From assembly GCA_026724425.1 (NCBI GenBank), contig JAIUCV010000003.1:55755088-55819087 (forward strand): a DNA stretch of 64,000 nucleotides, given 5' to 3'. The position numbers and the translations under genes are program-made. This document shows, in pieces, positions 1 through 11,141 of this stretch. Origin of the DNA: Erythrophleum ivorense. Taxonomy: Eukaryota > Streptophyta > Magnoliopsida > Fabales > Fabaceae. The notes beneath the pieces were generated by a model. It did no database searches. It was not told the origin of the DNA and worked only from the letters and a program-made list of their open reading frames with translations. How positions within the stretch are numbered: the first letter of the stretch is position 1; the number at the start of each line of letters is the position of its first letter.

Positions 1-829
1 GCCCATTCCTAAAGATTTGAAGGCTTTGAGAGGGTTTCTTGGCCTAATAAGGTATTATAGGAAGTTTGTTAAGAACTATGGACAAATTGCAGTTCTTCTG
101 AGTGAATTATGGAAGGATTCTTTTAAATGGTGTGATGCAGCTCAAAAGGAATTTGAGACCTTAAAAGAGGCTATAACTAAAGTACCAATGTTAGCCATGC
201 CGAATTTTAATTTTCCCTTTGAAGCAGAAGTTGATGCTTCTAGTTTTGTAGTGGGAGATGTGCTTATGTAGCAAGGCAAGCCCATTGCATTCTTCAGCCA
301 AGTTCTATCATAGAAAAATAAAAAAGCTCATTACTTGAAAGAGAGTTGATAGCTATAATGCTAGCCGTTAAAAGATGGCAACATTATTTGATGGGGCATG
401 AATTTATAAACCCAGATAAAAAAAGACGAGTCTTAAAATTGATGGGAAATCAATTTGAGATCAAATACAAGCTTGGGACAGAATCAAGTAGTAGATGTGC
501 TGTCCAAAAAGGAAGGAAATGTGGAATTCACACCTTTTTCACTATGGCAGTATGAAGAGATAGAGAACCTGGATTAAAAGTAAAGGATCTCAAATTGGGT
601 GAAATAATACAGAATTTGATCGCTGCACAGCAAGGAACAACTAGGTATAGTTTAAAAAAGGGATATTTAATGTATCAAAGAAGAATGGAGCTAGCAAGAG
701 CATCCTTAAGGATAGCTGGGCTATTTAAAGAATTTCGTGACTCTTCATTAAGGGGTCACTTAAGATACCTTAGAATATACAGAAGGCTTGCTAAATTTTT
801 ATTTTCAGAAGGAATATCCAAGAGTATGC
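1..829 (+). mobile_element. Ty3/gypsy chromovirus pol remnant, left part (RT end, RNase H, integrase zinc-binding)
   Basis: Decayed polyprotein reading rightward. Residues encoded at 17-271 match the end of gypsy reverse transcriptase and the start of RNase H (LRGFLGLIRYYRKFVKNYG, then a VDASSFVVGDVLM segment like the usual TDASGYGIGAVLMQ). An in-frame stop follows at 269-271, and RNase H continues in fragments to about 555 (AVKRWQHYLMGHEFI). Around 595-830 the sequence resembles the zinc-binding N-terminus of integrase (IIQNLIAAQQGTTRYSLKKG, then EFRDSSLRGH). Several stops and frameshifts make it non-functional. The element runs off the left edge, so its 5' LTR and gag are not visible. It is interrupted near 830 and resumes near 2441. 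Confidence 0.9.
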
Positions 830-2435
830 ATATGATAATTCCCAACTATCCATGTTATTGTACATATTTTCTCTCAGTAAAGATGATATTAGTCTCCAAT
901 TATAGGGTAAATAATACTTTTATAGATAAAACAAACATACTTAGGATGAATAACTCTATACTCAATTCTTACTTGAAAAATGATAGTTTTTGTTTTAACT
1001 TTGACTATATTGATAACTAATCATACTTTGTTCTTGTTATAGGATGCATGTTTTATAGAGGATTGAGTACTTTCAAGTGAAAGAGGCTTCAAAGCTAATT
1101 TCTGCATTATTTTTAAAAGCTTGCCGCGGCTAAGAGTTCATCATGACGCAGCTAAAAGGGAAGAAATCAAAGAGTACTGTGTTGGGCAGCCTATGCCACG
1201 GCGAAACTCTAACCAGAAGCTGACGACGCCGTGGCGAGAGCGTGCTGAGTCGCAGCGCTGGTTGAGTGAAGCTAAATCCATGACAAGGACGTGTTGAGCC
1301 GCGGTACAAAGTCATACAGAAACCAAACTCGCTGCGGCGAAAATGTTATGCACCAAGGTGAGGAGCGTGCATGGCATCTAGAAGCCAATCTCGTCGCGGC
1401 GTATATTCACCCAGAACTCAACCTGGCCATGGCGCAAAACGAATTAGTTAAATACAGCATTTTCTTTACAGACTTTTTGAGGGTTTCAAGCTTCATATGC
1501 TAAGGGAATAGGAAGGAGCCGTCATTCTGGGTTGTATTTGCTTTGTTCCAAGTGTGTGGAGGCTAAAGAGAGCTAAGAAGGCATCTTAGAGAAAAGGGAA
1601 GCTAGGGATTGAAAAGTGAAGCTGAAACAAGCTCCATTTCTGAGTTTCTTCTTCCTTTCTTTTGTTCTTTTAATTATTTTTGATGTATTTGACTTTCATT
1701 TCAAGTTTGACTCTAATTTTCATGATCATGTACAGCTAAACTCTCTAATATAGGATTATTAGGAACTCTTGTATGGATTAATGAGTGTTCTTCACTTTAA
1801 CTTTGCAATCAATGGTTAATATCTGTTCATTCAACTCCATGCTTCATGCTCTCTAATTGATTGGCCAACATTTAGGGTGATTTGATACCTTGCTTGAACT
1901 TGGAAAAGGGAAAGGAAGGTTAGATCAAGAGTTGAGTGATGTGAGTACTTGAAACTTGCTAAGGTAGGTGGATGGTTTAATTAATGAGATAGGAATATAT
2001 TCATTAGCCTCACATGGTCCAATTAAATATTATGCTAGCAATTTGATCCTTGTTAGTTTTATAAGGAATTATGAAATTGATTGGATAACCCTATATGAGA
2101 TTTGAAAAAATACTTATAGGAATAAATGAACCCTAGGCCAATATGTATCATCGTTGAGAGCAAAAATTTTGAGTGTTGAGCAATTTGTTATGAAATACAA
2201 CAAGAACTAATAATCCTAGATGCCACTAATTACCCAAAACATCCAAATATTAATCTTGACCTCTGTATAGCTTTTGATCTATAATCATTTTTTTAACGCC
2301 AACTATTAAAAATTGATTCACTTGATTCAAGCTAGGGTGTAAATTTTAGTATTTGACATTATTTTGACAACAAATCCTCGAGGGAACGATTTTTTCTTAT
2401 CACTATATTGCCTTCGCGATATGTATACTTGCGTA
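830..2435 (+). mobile_element. Non-coding LTR-type repeat, copy 1, inserted in the gypsy integrase
   Basis: A 1.6-kb non-coding block separates the integrase zinc-binding region from the CEVCQRNKYEAL motif at about 2470. The pentamer TATGC occurs at both junctions (825-829, 2436-2440), a possible target-site duplication. Landmarks in the same order recur in the block ending near 8665: GAGCC-TCATT-TGGGTTG, AATCAATGGTT, TTGATTGGCCA, GAAAAATACTTATAGG and GACAACAAATCCTC. The left third is locally GC-rich, with repeated GCCGCGGC/GCCGTGGC-like words (1125-1435). It may be a solo LTR or a large retrotransposon derivative. The exact ends are uncertain because no clean TG...CA pair was found. Confidence 0.65.
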
Positions 2436-2440
2436 TATGC

Positions 2441-3591
2441 TTCAAGCAAGCAACAGCATCCCAGTGTGAAGTTTGTCAAAGGAACAAATATGAAGCCTTA
2501 TCTCTTGTTTGTTTGCTACAACCACTCCAAAGTGAGCATGGATTTTGTCAAAGGGTTGCCAAGGTCCAATAGGTATGATACAATCATGGTGGTGGTAGAT
2601 AGACTCACGAAATACAGCTACTTTAGGCTTTATCCCATTCTTTTTTATGCAAAAGAGGTGGTTGAAGTGTTCATTTCTAAGATAGTGTGACTTCATAGGT
2701 TTCCAAAGTCCATACTTTTGAATAGGGATCGTGTTTTTATTAGTCATTTTTAGAGGGAGCTCTTTAAAATAGTCGGGACATCCCTAAATTACAGTTCTAG
2801 TTACCACCTAGAATAAGATAGACAAACATAGGCTATAAATAGGAGCTTGGAGATGTGCTTGAGGTGTTTTGCTAGAGATAAACCTAAGCAATACCATAAG
2901 TGGTTGGCTTAGGCTGAATACTGATTTAACACTAATTATAATCATTCAACAGGGTTGACTCCATTCAAAGCTCTCTATGGAAAGGATCCACCATTATTCT
3001 CAAGTGGGAAGGAGAAATTTCTACGGTGGAAGAGGTAAATATTAATTTTGAAGAGAGAAATGCTATCCTATCTAAGTTGAAACAGCAACTTGAGAGATCC
3101 TAAGATTACATGTAGAGTACGTCTGATGAAAAGAGAAGAAATGTCTATTTTGAAGTGGGGGATATGGTTTATTTGAAGATAAAACCTTATAAGTTGAAGT
3201 CCTTAGCTAAAAGGCAAAATGAAAAGCTTACTTCTAGATATTATGGCCTATATAAGGTACTGGACAAGTATGGTCAAGTAGCATATAGGTTGGATTTGCC
3301 TTAATCTGTGAGGATACATGCTGTACTTCACATCTCACAACTTAAGAAACCCCTTGATCTAATGATTCAAATGCAAGAAATTCCAACAGTGCTTATCAAA
3401 GAGATGAAACTTCAAGTGGAATCAAAGGAAATCACAAAAGCAAGAAAATTGACTAATGGACAAGTAAAAATATTGATCAAATGGAAAGGATTGCCATAAT
3501 TTGAAAATACTTGGGAGGATTATGATGCAATGAAAACTCAATTTCCTCATTTCCACATTAAGAACAAGGTGAGACTTATTGGGGGAGGTAA
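2441..3591 (+). mobile_element. Ty3/gypsy chromovirus pol remnant, right part (integrase core, GPY-like segment, chromodomain, PPT)
   Basis: Continuation of the element broken at 829. The reading gives QCEVCQRNKYEALSL, then an integrase core (SMDFVKGLPRSNRYDTIMVV, VDRLTKYSYF, HRFPKSILLNRDRVF). It continues as RIHAVLHISQLKKPL, typical of the region after integrase, and a chromodomain at about 3420-3560 (VKILIKWKGLP, then FENTWEDYDAM with a stop between them). A purine-rich tract TTGGGGGAGGT at 3579-3589 is a good polypurine primer site just before the LTR. The chromodomain places the source element among chromoviruses. Stops and frameshifts show it is dead. Confidence 0.9.
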
Positions 3592-4019
3592 TGATAGGCA
3601 TGGATTTGTAGGCCCAAAGCATTAAAGACTTATGAGAGAAAGAATAAAGATGTAGGGCCTAGGTCAAATGTAGGGCTTGAGTCTAGACCCAATCCAATAT
3701 ATTAGAGTGAGATGATAGTGAGTGAGGAATAAAGCAAAAAGGACTAACTAACAGAATTTGGGAAGGCCATTGCTAGATATACACAATGTGCTTGGGGAGC
3801 AAAAGGGCATGGAGACTTTGGGTGGAGAGACACTAGCCTTTCAAACACTAGTGGTAAAATTTTTAAGTGCCATATTTTTCTTTTCTTTCCTTGTATAATC
3901 ATTTAAGCTCTACTCCATACCTTTTCTTATTGAATTAGAATAATATCTTGGCTTATTCACATAAATAATACACATTACCGAGGATTTTCCTCAAAGTGAC
4001 AATACCATCAACTATAACA
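3592..4019 (+). mobile_element. Probable 3' LTR of the gypsy element
   Basis: Starts TGATAG two bases after the polypurine tract and probably ends CTATAACA at 4019, directly against copia gag sequence. The right end is set by the TG...CA rule and the abrupt return of copia coding sequence. The 5' LTR lies outside the window, so the pair cannot be compared. Length is about 430 bp. Confidence 0.6.
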
Positions 4020-6433
4020 ACATTAGCAAAAAAGAAGGGTGGAAAAGGAATAATTCAAAGATTAAATGGTGGAGAAACTAGATATGAGATGCAGAAAGTT
4101 CAACAAATCAGGTCATGTTGAAAAAATTTGCAAAACCAAGGATCATCAATAGGAGAATGAGGCTTAAACTACAAACCAAGAGAAGGAGGAATAGCTATTA
4201 ACTCAGTTCAAGTGAGAGTTGGTTGCCTGATAGCAACTGTACCAACCATATGACATATGATGAGAACTTTTTAGGAAGCTTGACAAAATTGCAATCTCAA
4301 AGGTCTAGATAGAAAATGGTGAGCAGATTGTTCTCAAGGGAAGAGGAACAATAGCCATTGAAAGCTAGTTAGACATAAGATCATTTTATGTTTTATATGT
4401 GCTTGAGAATGACTAGAACCAATTAAGTGTTAGACAACTATTGGAAAAGGGCTTCAAAGTAATACTTGAAGACAAATATGCTTGATCAAACATTCAATTG
4501 ATCAACAAGTGTTCAAAGTGAAGTTGAGAGGCAAGAGATTTACATTGAATTTAATGGAGGAAGAGCAAGCAATCTTTCCAAGTTTAGTAAAAATGCTAAA
4601 ACTTGGCACAAAAGAGTGGACATTTCCATAACATGGCTATTCTATTCTTACATAAAAGTGAGTTGATGCAGAGCCTACCCCCACTGAAAGAGCAATTGCC
4701 TCCAAGAATTGTCAATTTGGCATGTACAAGAGGCTACCTTTCAGAAAAATAGCCTAGTGAGCAATTAAAAAGTTGCAGTTGGTCCACACAAATCTTGGAA
4801 GTCCCTAGAAAACTCATTCTCTAAAAGGAAACAAGTATTACATTACACTTATTGATGATCTAACTAGAATGTGTTATATTTATTCGCTAGGATTCAAATA
4901 TAAGGTTGTTGAAGTGTTTTCAACGTACAAAGCTTAGTTTGAAAAGCAGAGTGGTTGTAATATGCAAATGTTGTGGTTTGACAATGGCACTGAATTTAAA
5001 TCAAAACAAAGATAAGAAGAATAGGACAATCATGGAGATGTCTAGAAGCATGCTGCATGATAAAGGACTTCTGAAAAAGTTTAAGGTTGAAGCAACAAAC
5101 GCTATTGTTTTTTAACTAAAAAGGCTTCCTAACAATGCTATGAAAGGGAAGACTCCTTTTAATGCCTGGCATGCATATAAATCCACTTTGTAACTCAAAA
5201 TATTTGGCTATTATGTTTTTCCTATGAGCCTCAAGTGAAGAGAGATAAACTTGATAAAAAGGTACGATTTTTATTGCCCACAACACATTTTCTAAAGCCC
5301 ACATGATTTTCCAACCACAAATAGAAAAAATCTTGATATGCAAGGATTTGCATTTCATAAACAATGAGAATTGGAATTGGGAGGATAAGAAGCAGAATTA
5401 GTTGATTTATTCCTTGCAATATTTAGAAGAGTAGGTGGATGAACTTTCAATTAGAGGTACTTAAATGCTCAATGACATATATCAAAGTTGTAGTGTTACT
5501 ATTCTTGAACTTGAAAGACATAAGGATGGAAAGAAGGACCAAAAATGGATAGTTGCAATGCAGAAGAAGCTGTCTATGATTAAGAAAGATTAGACATAGG
5601 AGTTGATAAATAGGCCTCATAACAAAAAGGTAATTGGAGTAAAGTGGATTTTCAAAACCAAATAAATGCGGATGACCCAGTGAACCAGTGCAAGGCAAGG
5701 CTTGTGATGAAAAGGTATGCTTAGATCTTTGGTGTGGATTTGTCAAAAACATGTGCACCAGCGGCAAGGATTGACACAATAAGGCTGCTACTAGCCATTA
5801 TACATAGAAAGATTGGAGAATTTATCTAATGGATGTCAAGTCAGCATCCCTAGATAGACTTTAGGAGGAAGAAATCTACGTGGAACAACTTGAGGTTTTG
5901 TAGTGAAAAGGCAAGAAGATAAGGTCTACTTGCTCAATAAGGCTCTTTATGTATTGAAGCAAACACTATAGGACTAGTATAGCAAGATTGATGAACACCT
6001 ACTAGGTTTAGGCTTTAAAGAAAGCTTAAGTGAATAAACTCTTTATGTTAAACATACAAATTCTGATATTCTGATCATTTCTTTGTACGTGGATGATCTT
6101 CTTTTGACAAAATGCAAGGCTTAGCTCATTGATGAATTTAAGAGAAAGATGATGGAGGTCTTTGAAATGACAGAAGGCTTATTTCCTTGTCATGGAAATT
6201 AAGTAGGCCAAAAATGAGATGTTTATTTGTTAAAAAAAAGTATGAAAGGAAGTTCTAAAGAAATTTCAAGTGGAGGGCTGCAAAGTTTTGAATAATCCAA
6301 TGAATCAAAAAGAAAAGCTACAAAGGATGATAGTGCTGATAAGGTTCATGAGGGAAGTTACAGGACTCTAATTGGCTGTTTAATCTATCTTATAGCAACA
6401 AGAATAGATATCTTGTATGCTGTGAGCATTATT
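4020..6433 (+). mobile_element. Ty1/copia element A, left visible part (gag zinc knuckle, protease, integrase, RT)
   Basis: Degenerate copia polyprotein in normal order. A zinc-knuckle relic lies at about 4090 (CRKFNKSGHVEKIC, second Cys lost). A protease-like WLPDSNCTNHMTYDE follows at about 4210. The integrase zinc region reads AKTWHKRV at about 4600, and the integrase core reads KYYITLIDDLTRM then QMLWFDNGTEF. Reverse transcriptase runs about 5640-6430 (VKWIFKTK, MDVKSA, SLYVDDLLLTK at about 6080, LIYLIATRIDILYAVS). There are many stops and frameshifts. Its 5' LTR and early gag are missing from the window, consistent with the gypsy element having inserted into it. The coding breaks off near 6433 and resumes near 8666. 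Confidence 0.92.
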
Positions 6434-7196
6434 GTCAAACTTGCGAGTTGACTCACAAAGTTTATCAAGTTAACATTTTCCCTGAAGGAAAGCATGTCAA
6501 CTAACTAGCAAACTCAAACTTAGTGCAAACTCGGATAGACTCGCATCTAACTCGAGTAGACTCAACTGAATAAGTGGTTCTAGGGTGAGTTAACCCTAAG
6601 AAGAAAGTGGAACTCCAAAATAGACCATGGTTTTGGGGGCTAAGTGTGAGTGCAATGCCATAACTATCATTCTAGCTTATCTTTCTTAACTTGTATATGC
6701 AAAGTTTTATCTAAATTTACTAGATTTTCTAAAGCTTAAAGAAAGTGAAACACATAGCTTTGAACTTATGACCATAAGGACAAACCAGCATCTTCCCCGA
6801 GAAGCCATAATATAGTACTTAGTTGCAAAATTTTCCAAAAATATACTTAAAAAAAAGATAAAATTATATTAAATGCATTTTAAAATAAAATTATACTAAT
6901 ATACCTAAATAAAGATAAAATAAGTATACTACTTCATTGATTATATTGAATGACTATTTATTTATAAACTTTATTGAAATTTTTATATTGAGTACAATAG
7001 CTTAAGGAACATAGATAAATTTCTTTTGAATTAGTATAATTTGAATTGCATCTAAATACATTTTTTTTTGTATATTATATTTTAAATATATAATTATATA
7101 TTTCAATAGTTATTTATTAACAAAAGCAAACTCTTCCAATTTTACATTACAAGTTCACTCTCTTTTTATGAGTTTGCTTAAACTCATAAGTTTGAC
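6434..7196. mobile_element. Possible DNA-transposon derivative with short terminal inverted repeats
   Basis: The left end GTCAAACTTGCGAGTTGA and the reverse complement of the right end (GTCAAACTTATGAGTTTA) match at 15 of 18 positions. The interior is AT-rich and non-coding with repeated AAACTC/GACTC words near the left end. No matching target-site duplication was seen, so the ends and class are tentative. It lies within the gap that splits copia A. Confidence 0.35.
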
Positions 7197-8665
7197 TACC
7201 TTGGCGGTGTGTGGTCAAGATTTATGCCATATGCAAGTAAGCTGCAGATAAAGGCTACATAAAGAGTAAGGCTACAAAAAGGTATTGAGATATGATAACT
7301 CATTTATTCATGTTATTTTGCACATTATTACTAAGAAATAGGTGCTTATATGTTTAATTTTAAAGTAAATATATCTAGTTTTATGAAAAATGTGCATCGC
7401 TAGTGTATATAGATCCATACTCAAGATTTTATATCATAGATGACAAATTTTGACTTAATTTTCGATAATTCAAGAATTGATCATACTTGGCTCTTTAGGT
7501 GGATCGTAAATACCTAAAAATGTAAGCCACAATCAGCTAAATCATCAAAACCCCAAAGCTAGGATGCAAAAAAAGGTGCTAAAAGAGTGAACCAGAACCA
7601 ATGGCACCATGACGTTGTGCAAAGAACTTGCCCTATGTAAATAGAATGACAAGCATTGCCGCACTTGTCTTTGTGTCGCAACGCCATTTGCAATTTATGA
7701 GACAATGTTATTTTTGGCTCCACTTTTTGCTATGTTTTAAGCCTTATAACCCTTCTATTCATGAGGAGCCATCATTTTGGGTTGGTGAGAGGTTGAAAGG
7801 AGAGCATTGGAGCATTTTTGGATGCAAAGGAAGTTAGGGATTGAAGAGAAAACAAGCATCATTACTAGTTTTCTCTATTTCTCCTTTTTTCTTTGCATTT
7901 CCTTGATGTTGCTAATGTTTACTCTAGTTTTTTTTTATAGTTTTTCTTGTAATGAGTAACTAAAGTCCTCCATCTAAGATTATTATGAACCCTTGTAGGA
8001 ATTAAAGTTTGTTTTACCCTCTCTATTTGTGATCAATGGTTATATATGTTGATTTAACTCTATGCTATATGCTTTTTGGTTGATTGGCCATTAACTAGAA
8101 TGATTAGTTGCTGTAGTTGAACTTGGAAGATGAATTTCAGAGTTAGGAGTTAAATTGTGCGGGTACTTGAAGCTTGCTTGGATGAGTGGATAATTTAGCT
8201 AAGGAGATAGGAATCTATTTGTCAGTCTCACATAGTAAATGAGGGATTGTGCTATTGATGTGAGCTTAGTTTCATAAAGGATTGTGAAATTAATTAGGAA
8301 TATATCTATATGAAATTTGGAAAAATACTTATAGGTAAAATTTAATCCTAGGCTAACATATAGCAACATTAAGAGTGAGGAAAAAGGGTTAGACCGAGTC
8401 TTTATTAAGTATTTGGAGGATTAGTCATCCAAGTTTCCTTTAATTGCCTACTAATCCAAATTTTAGTTTTTGATTTTAGTTTTACACAATTTTAAAATAT
8501 TTTCCACACACACACACACACTCTTTGGATTAATTTGCTTAATTTAAATTAAGATGTGAATTTTGTTACCTAACAACTTTTGACAACAAATCCTCTCAAA
8601 AACGATACTTATGCATCATTTTATTACTATTGTGATACATATACCTCCGTGCGGGTACTCATATT
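7197..8665 (+). mobile_element. Non-coding LTR-type repeat, copy 2, inserted in copia A
   Basis: Shares ordered landmarks with 830-2435 (see that entry). Both copies end in a stretch around GACAACAAATCCTC followed by an ACGATA-like word, about 70-80 bp before the right boundary. This tail resembles a region common near the 3' side of plant LTRs. A (CA)n microsatellite lies at about 8506-8521. The left boundary is unclear because of the adjoining 6434-7196 sequence; the right boundary is where copia RNase H resumes. Confidence 0.6.
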
Positions 8666-9194
8666 CTAAGAAACAAGATATTTCGAAGGGACCTTAAGTT
8701 TTGAAGTATAGCGAAAATCAAAATTTCAAACTTCATGGTTATTTTGACACTGATTAGGTTGGATATGAAACATACTTTTGGGTACTATTTCAATCTTGGC
8801 TCATTTTTTTTTTTGGTGTTCCAAAAAGGAAGAGACTATTAAAATCAACTGTAAAGGCTGAGTTCGTTGCTGCCACAACAGCAGTCAATCAAGCCTTATG
8901 GCTAAGGATGATCATGCTTATTTTGCACATGGAACAAAAGGGAAGTATTTAAGTGTTTGTGGACAACCAAACAGCTATTGCTATTTCCCACAATCCTATT
9001 TTTTGTGGGAAAACAAAAAACATTTTAATATTAAGTTGTATTTTCTAAGAGAGGTACAATAGAATGGTAAAATGGTCTTGTTGTACTGCAAGATTAAGGA
9101 TTAGTTTGTTAACATTTTCACTAAGGCACTTCTTGCAAATAGTTTTGAATGTCTAAGGAAGAAACTCAGGGTCTGCAACCTCTGACCCAAGAAT
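8666..9194 (+). mobile_element. Ty1/copia element A, right part (RNase H)
   Basis: RNase H-like reading resumes after the insertions: NQNFKLHGYFD, then a degraded segment, then KAEFVAATTAVNQALWLR at about 8855-8905, then VFVDNQTAIAISHNP, typical of copia RNase H. Stops are present. It leads directly into the 3' LTR at 9195. Confidence 0.9.
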
Positions 9195-9494
9195 TGTTAG
9201 TATGTGTGCCTTAGGAAGCTGCATTTTTTCAAAAGTGGTTGTTGTTAGTGAGATTGCATGTGTTGTCCTACTTTTGAAGTAGTTTATTAGTTATTAGCTT
9301 AGTTGCTGATAAATAGTAGTTTCAGTTAACTAAAATTTCAGTAATGTTGTTAAACTTCAAATCGCCCCTTTCGGTTATTTTCTCATGTATTTAAGCCCTT
9401 GTTATGAATAAAATTACTCATAATTTTCCAGTCATATATTTCTCGCCTTTGTTGTTGTGTTTTTACATTATCCCCTGCCAAACTCTGACTAACA
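9195..9494 (+). mobile_element. 3' LTR of copia element A
   Basis: Exactly 300 bp bounded by the short inverted pair TGTTAG (9195-9200) and CTAACA (9489-9494), immediately after the RNase H region. A promoter/terminator-like stretch with TATTTAAG and AATAAAAT lies at about 9389-9412. The 5' LTR is left of the window. The flank just outside, GGAAC, would be the right half of a target-site duplication. Confidence 0.9.
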
Positions 9495-10412
9495 GGAACC
9501 ATCGATGACAGAGAATGGAGAGATCCTCTTACTGCCACCCTATCTATATGCTTGAACATGAATGTTCACTCAGTGTGATAAAAACAAGGCCAAAATTCGT
9601 GGTTTTGTTCCAAGTACAGTACTTTTGAAAACAATGTTGGCCGTACGCTAGTCATATTGTGGTTGATATGTGATGAGATTGTGACGAAGAAGAGGGCAAA
9701 TAGGGTATAAAAACTGAGGATGGTATTGTAATAATTTCACATAACCAAAGCTAGATTTAACATTTAATTTAGACGGTAGAGGGTTTGCAACAGAACTAAC
9801 AGATTAGGGGGTCAATATTGCAAATTTTCATAGATTAGGAGGCCATTGCAATTGAAGATAGAGATCAAAATAGATAAATACAATTTCCCCTTTACTCTTA
9901 CTAATGTGTCTAAATTATGGAAGCATATACAGTTAAGATTGGATATTATACTTGAGTTTTACTCATGAGTTTGAATGAGCGAAACTCATATCCTAGGAAG
10001 AAAATGATTGAAGCATGAAAAGTATGCTTAATTAATTCCTCTTACTTATTCAATAAATTAATCTAGTCTCTTTAGTTTTAATTAACGCAATGTTGTCAAT
10101 CTAATTTACCCAATAGAGCAATTTAGTTCTTCTAGTATCAATTAAAATTATTATTTCTCAATTATTAATTAAATTAAAGATATTAAAAAGTATGATGATT
10201 GAAATAAATTGTGCGTGTCATCAAAAGTATGTAGAATTTAAACTTTTTGTTACTTTTGCCCAAATAATTAAAAGAGAAGATTTAATTTAATTAAAATTAG
10301 ATATAACGAATTGCTATATATAATAATAAATAAACTACAGGTACAATATTAATTAAATTTTAAAAGTACATTATATATCAGTGTACCACAGAGGCTAAAA
10401 GGAATTTGAGCC

Positions 10413-10448
<36 letters not shown>

Positions 10449-10472
10449 ATTCATGATAAGGAGATAACAAAC
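9495..10472. other. Probable MADS-gene intron 5 sequence, no exon found
   Basis: AT-rich sequence between the copia LTR and MADS exon 5. The minus strand was read for a short K-box or C-terminal exon and none was recognised. An (AT)n microsatellite occupies about 10420-10446. A short open reading at the left edge (GTIDDREWRD) has no recognised relative. Confidence 0.5.
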
Positions 10473-10514
10473 CTTTCTCTTGAGCTCGCTGATCTCTTTT
10501 ACAATTACTTTATT
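10473..10514 (-). CDS. SVP-like: MADS gene exon 5 (K-box end)
   Basis: 42 nt, 14 codons: NKVIVKEISELKRK, matching the family's third K-box helix (K--KEI-EL--K). Acceptor TTTCAG|A, donor AAG|GTTTGT. The next exon is expected in phase 0 but was not found in the 978 bp before the copia LTR. Confidence 0.92.
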
Positions 10515-10583
10515 CTGAAACACATAAAAGTATAATCTGATAAGATGACAGTAGTAATTAACTAATAGAAGCATTAAGAATAA

Positions 10584-10869
10584 GTTCGGATGGGAGATAA
10601 TGGAGGAGAGAGGAAGGGAAGAGAAAGTTCCATTTAAACATTTCCTTTGTTTTGCTGTTATTATTAAAGAAAGAAGTTGGATAAGGAAGGATTTTCAACT
10701 AACCTTTCAAAATCACCTCTTCTTTATATTTTAATTATAGTCCTCCCAATCTAGGGGATTTTGGAAGATAAAATTCTCTCAAACAAGGGAAAAGGAACCT
10801 CTTCCTTTTCTCTCCTTTTTCCTTTGGATTCTTTCCCTTTTCTTTTCCTCACATTCCCCAAACATAAGC
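10584..10869. mobile_element. Probable Tourist-like MITE in MADS intron 4
   Basis: A 286-bp block bounded by TAA at 10581-10583 and 10870-10872. Its left end (GTTCGGATGGGAGATAATGG) and the reverse complement of its right end (TTATGTTTGGGGAATGTGAG) are both purine-rich and imperfectly similar. Removing it leaves an intron of about 85 bp, close to the 92-bp intron 3. The inverted repeat is weak, so the class is tentative. Confidence 0.5.
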
Positions 10870-10887
10870 TAAGGGAAAAAAATTAAC

Positions 10888-10987
10888 CTTAGTGTTTGAA
10901 ACACGCATCAACCCCATTTCAAGAAGTTCCTCTATTTTCTGTAATTCTTGAATTGTGGATTCTTGCAACTCTTCCCCATTCAACTGC
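10888..10987 (-). CDS. SVP-like: MADS gene exon 4 (K-box)
   Basis: 100 nt completing Arg107 and encoding QLNGEELQESTIQELQKIEE then LLEMGLMRVSNTK, the central K-box helix with heptad-spaced hydrophobics (G-EL, L-KIE-LLE-GL-RV). Acceptor AATAG|G, donor AAG|GTTAAT. The usual LNIEEL is ESTIQEL here, a divergence in a conserved stretch. Confidence 0.95.
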
Positions 10988-11079
10988 CTATTAAGGTGGA
11001 AGAACCCTGCTTCAGTAATACAATATGGTACCTATGAGCACCCATGGTACGTACGCAGTACTTATTGTGCAGCGTATAC

Positions 11080-11141
11080 CTCAGTTCACGAGCCTTGTTT
11101 GCAACTTCATGGCGCAGCTTGTTGTAGCTTTCAGTCCCAAC
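11080..11141 (-). CDS. SVP-like: MADS gene exon 3 (K-box start)
   Basis: 62 nt encoding VGTESYNKLRHEVANKAREL plus two bases of Arg107. This is the first K-box helix (Y-KLR-EVA-K-RELR in the family). Acceptor ATTACAG|G and donor GAG|GTATAC. Confidence 0.95.

Noticed and set aside
9500..9585. Short frame GTIDDREWRDPLTATLS next to the copia LTR as a possible exon
   Set aside because: No start, no splice signals that link it to the MADS gene, wrong strand for that gene and no recognised family.
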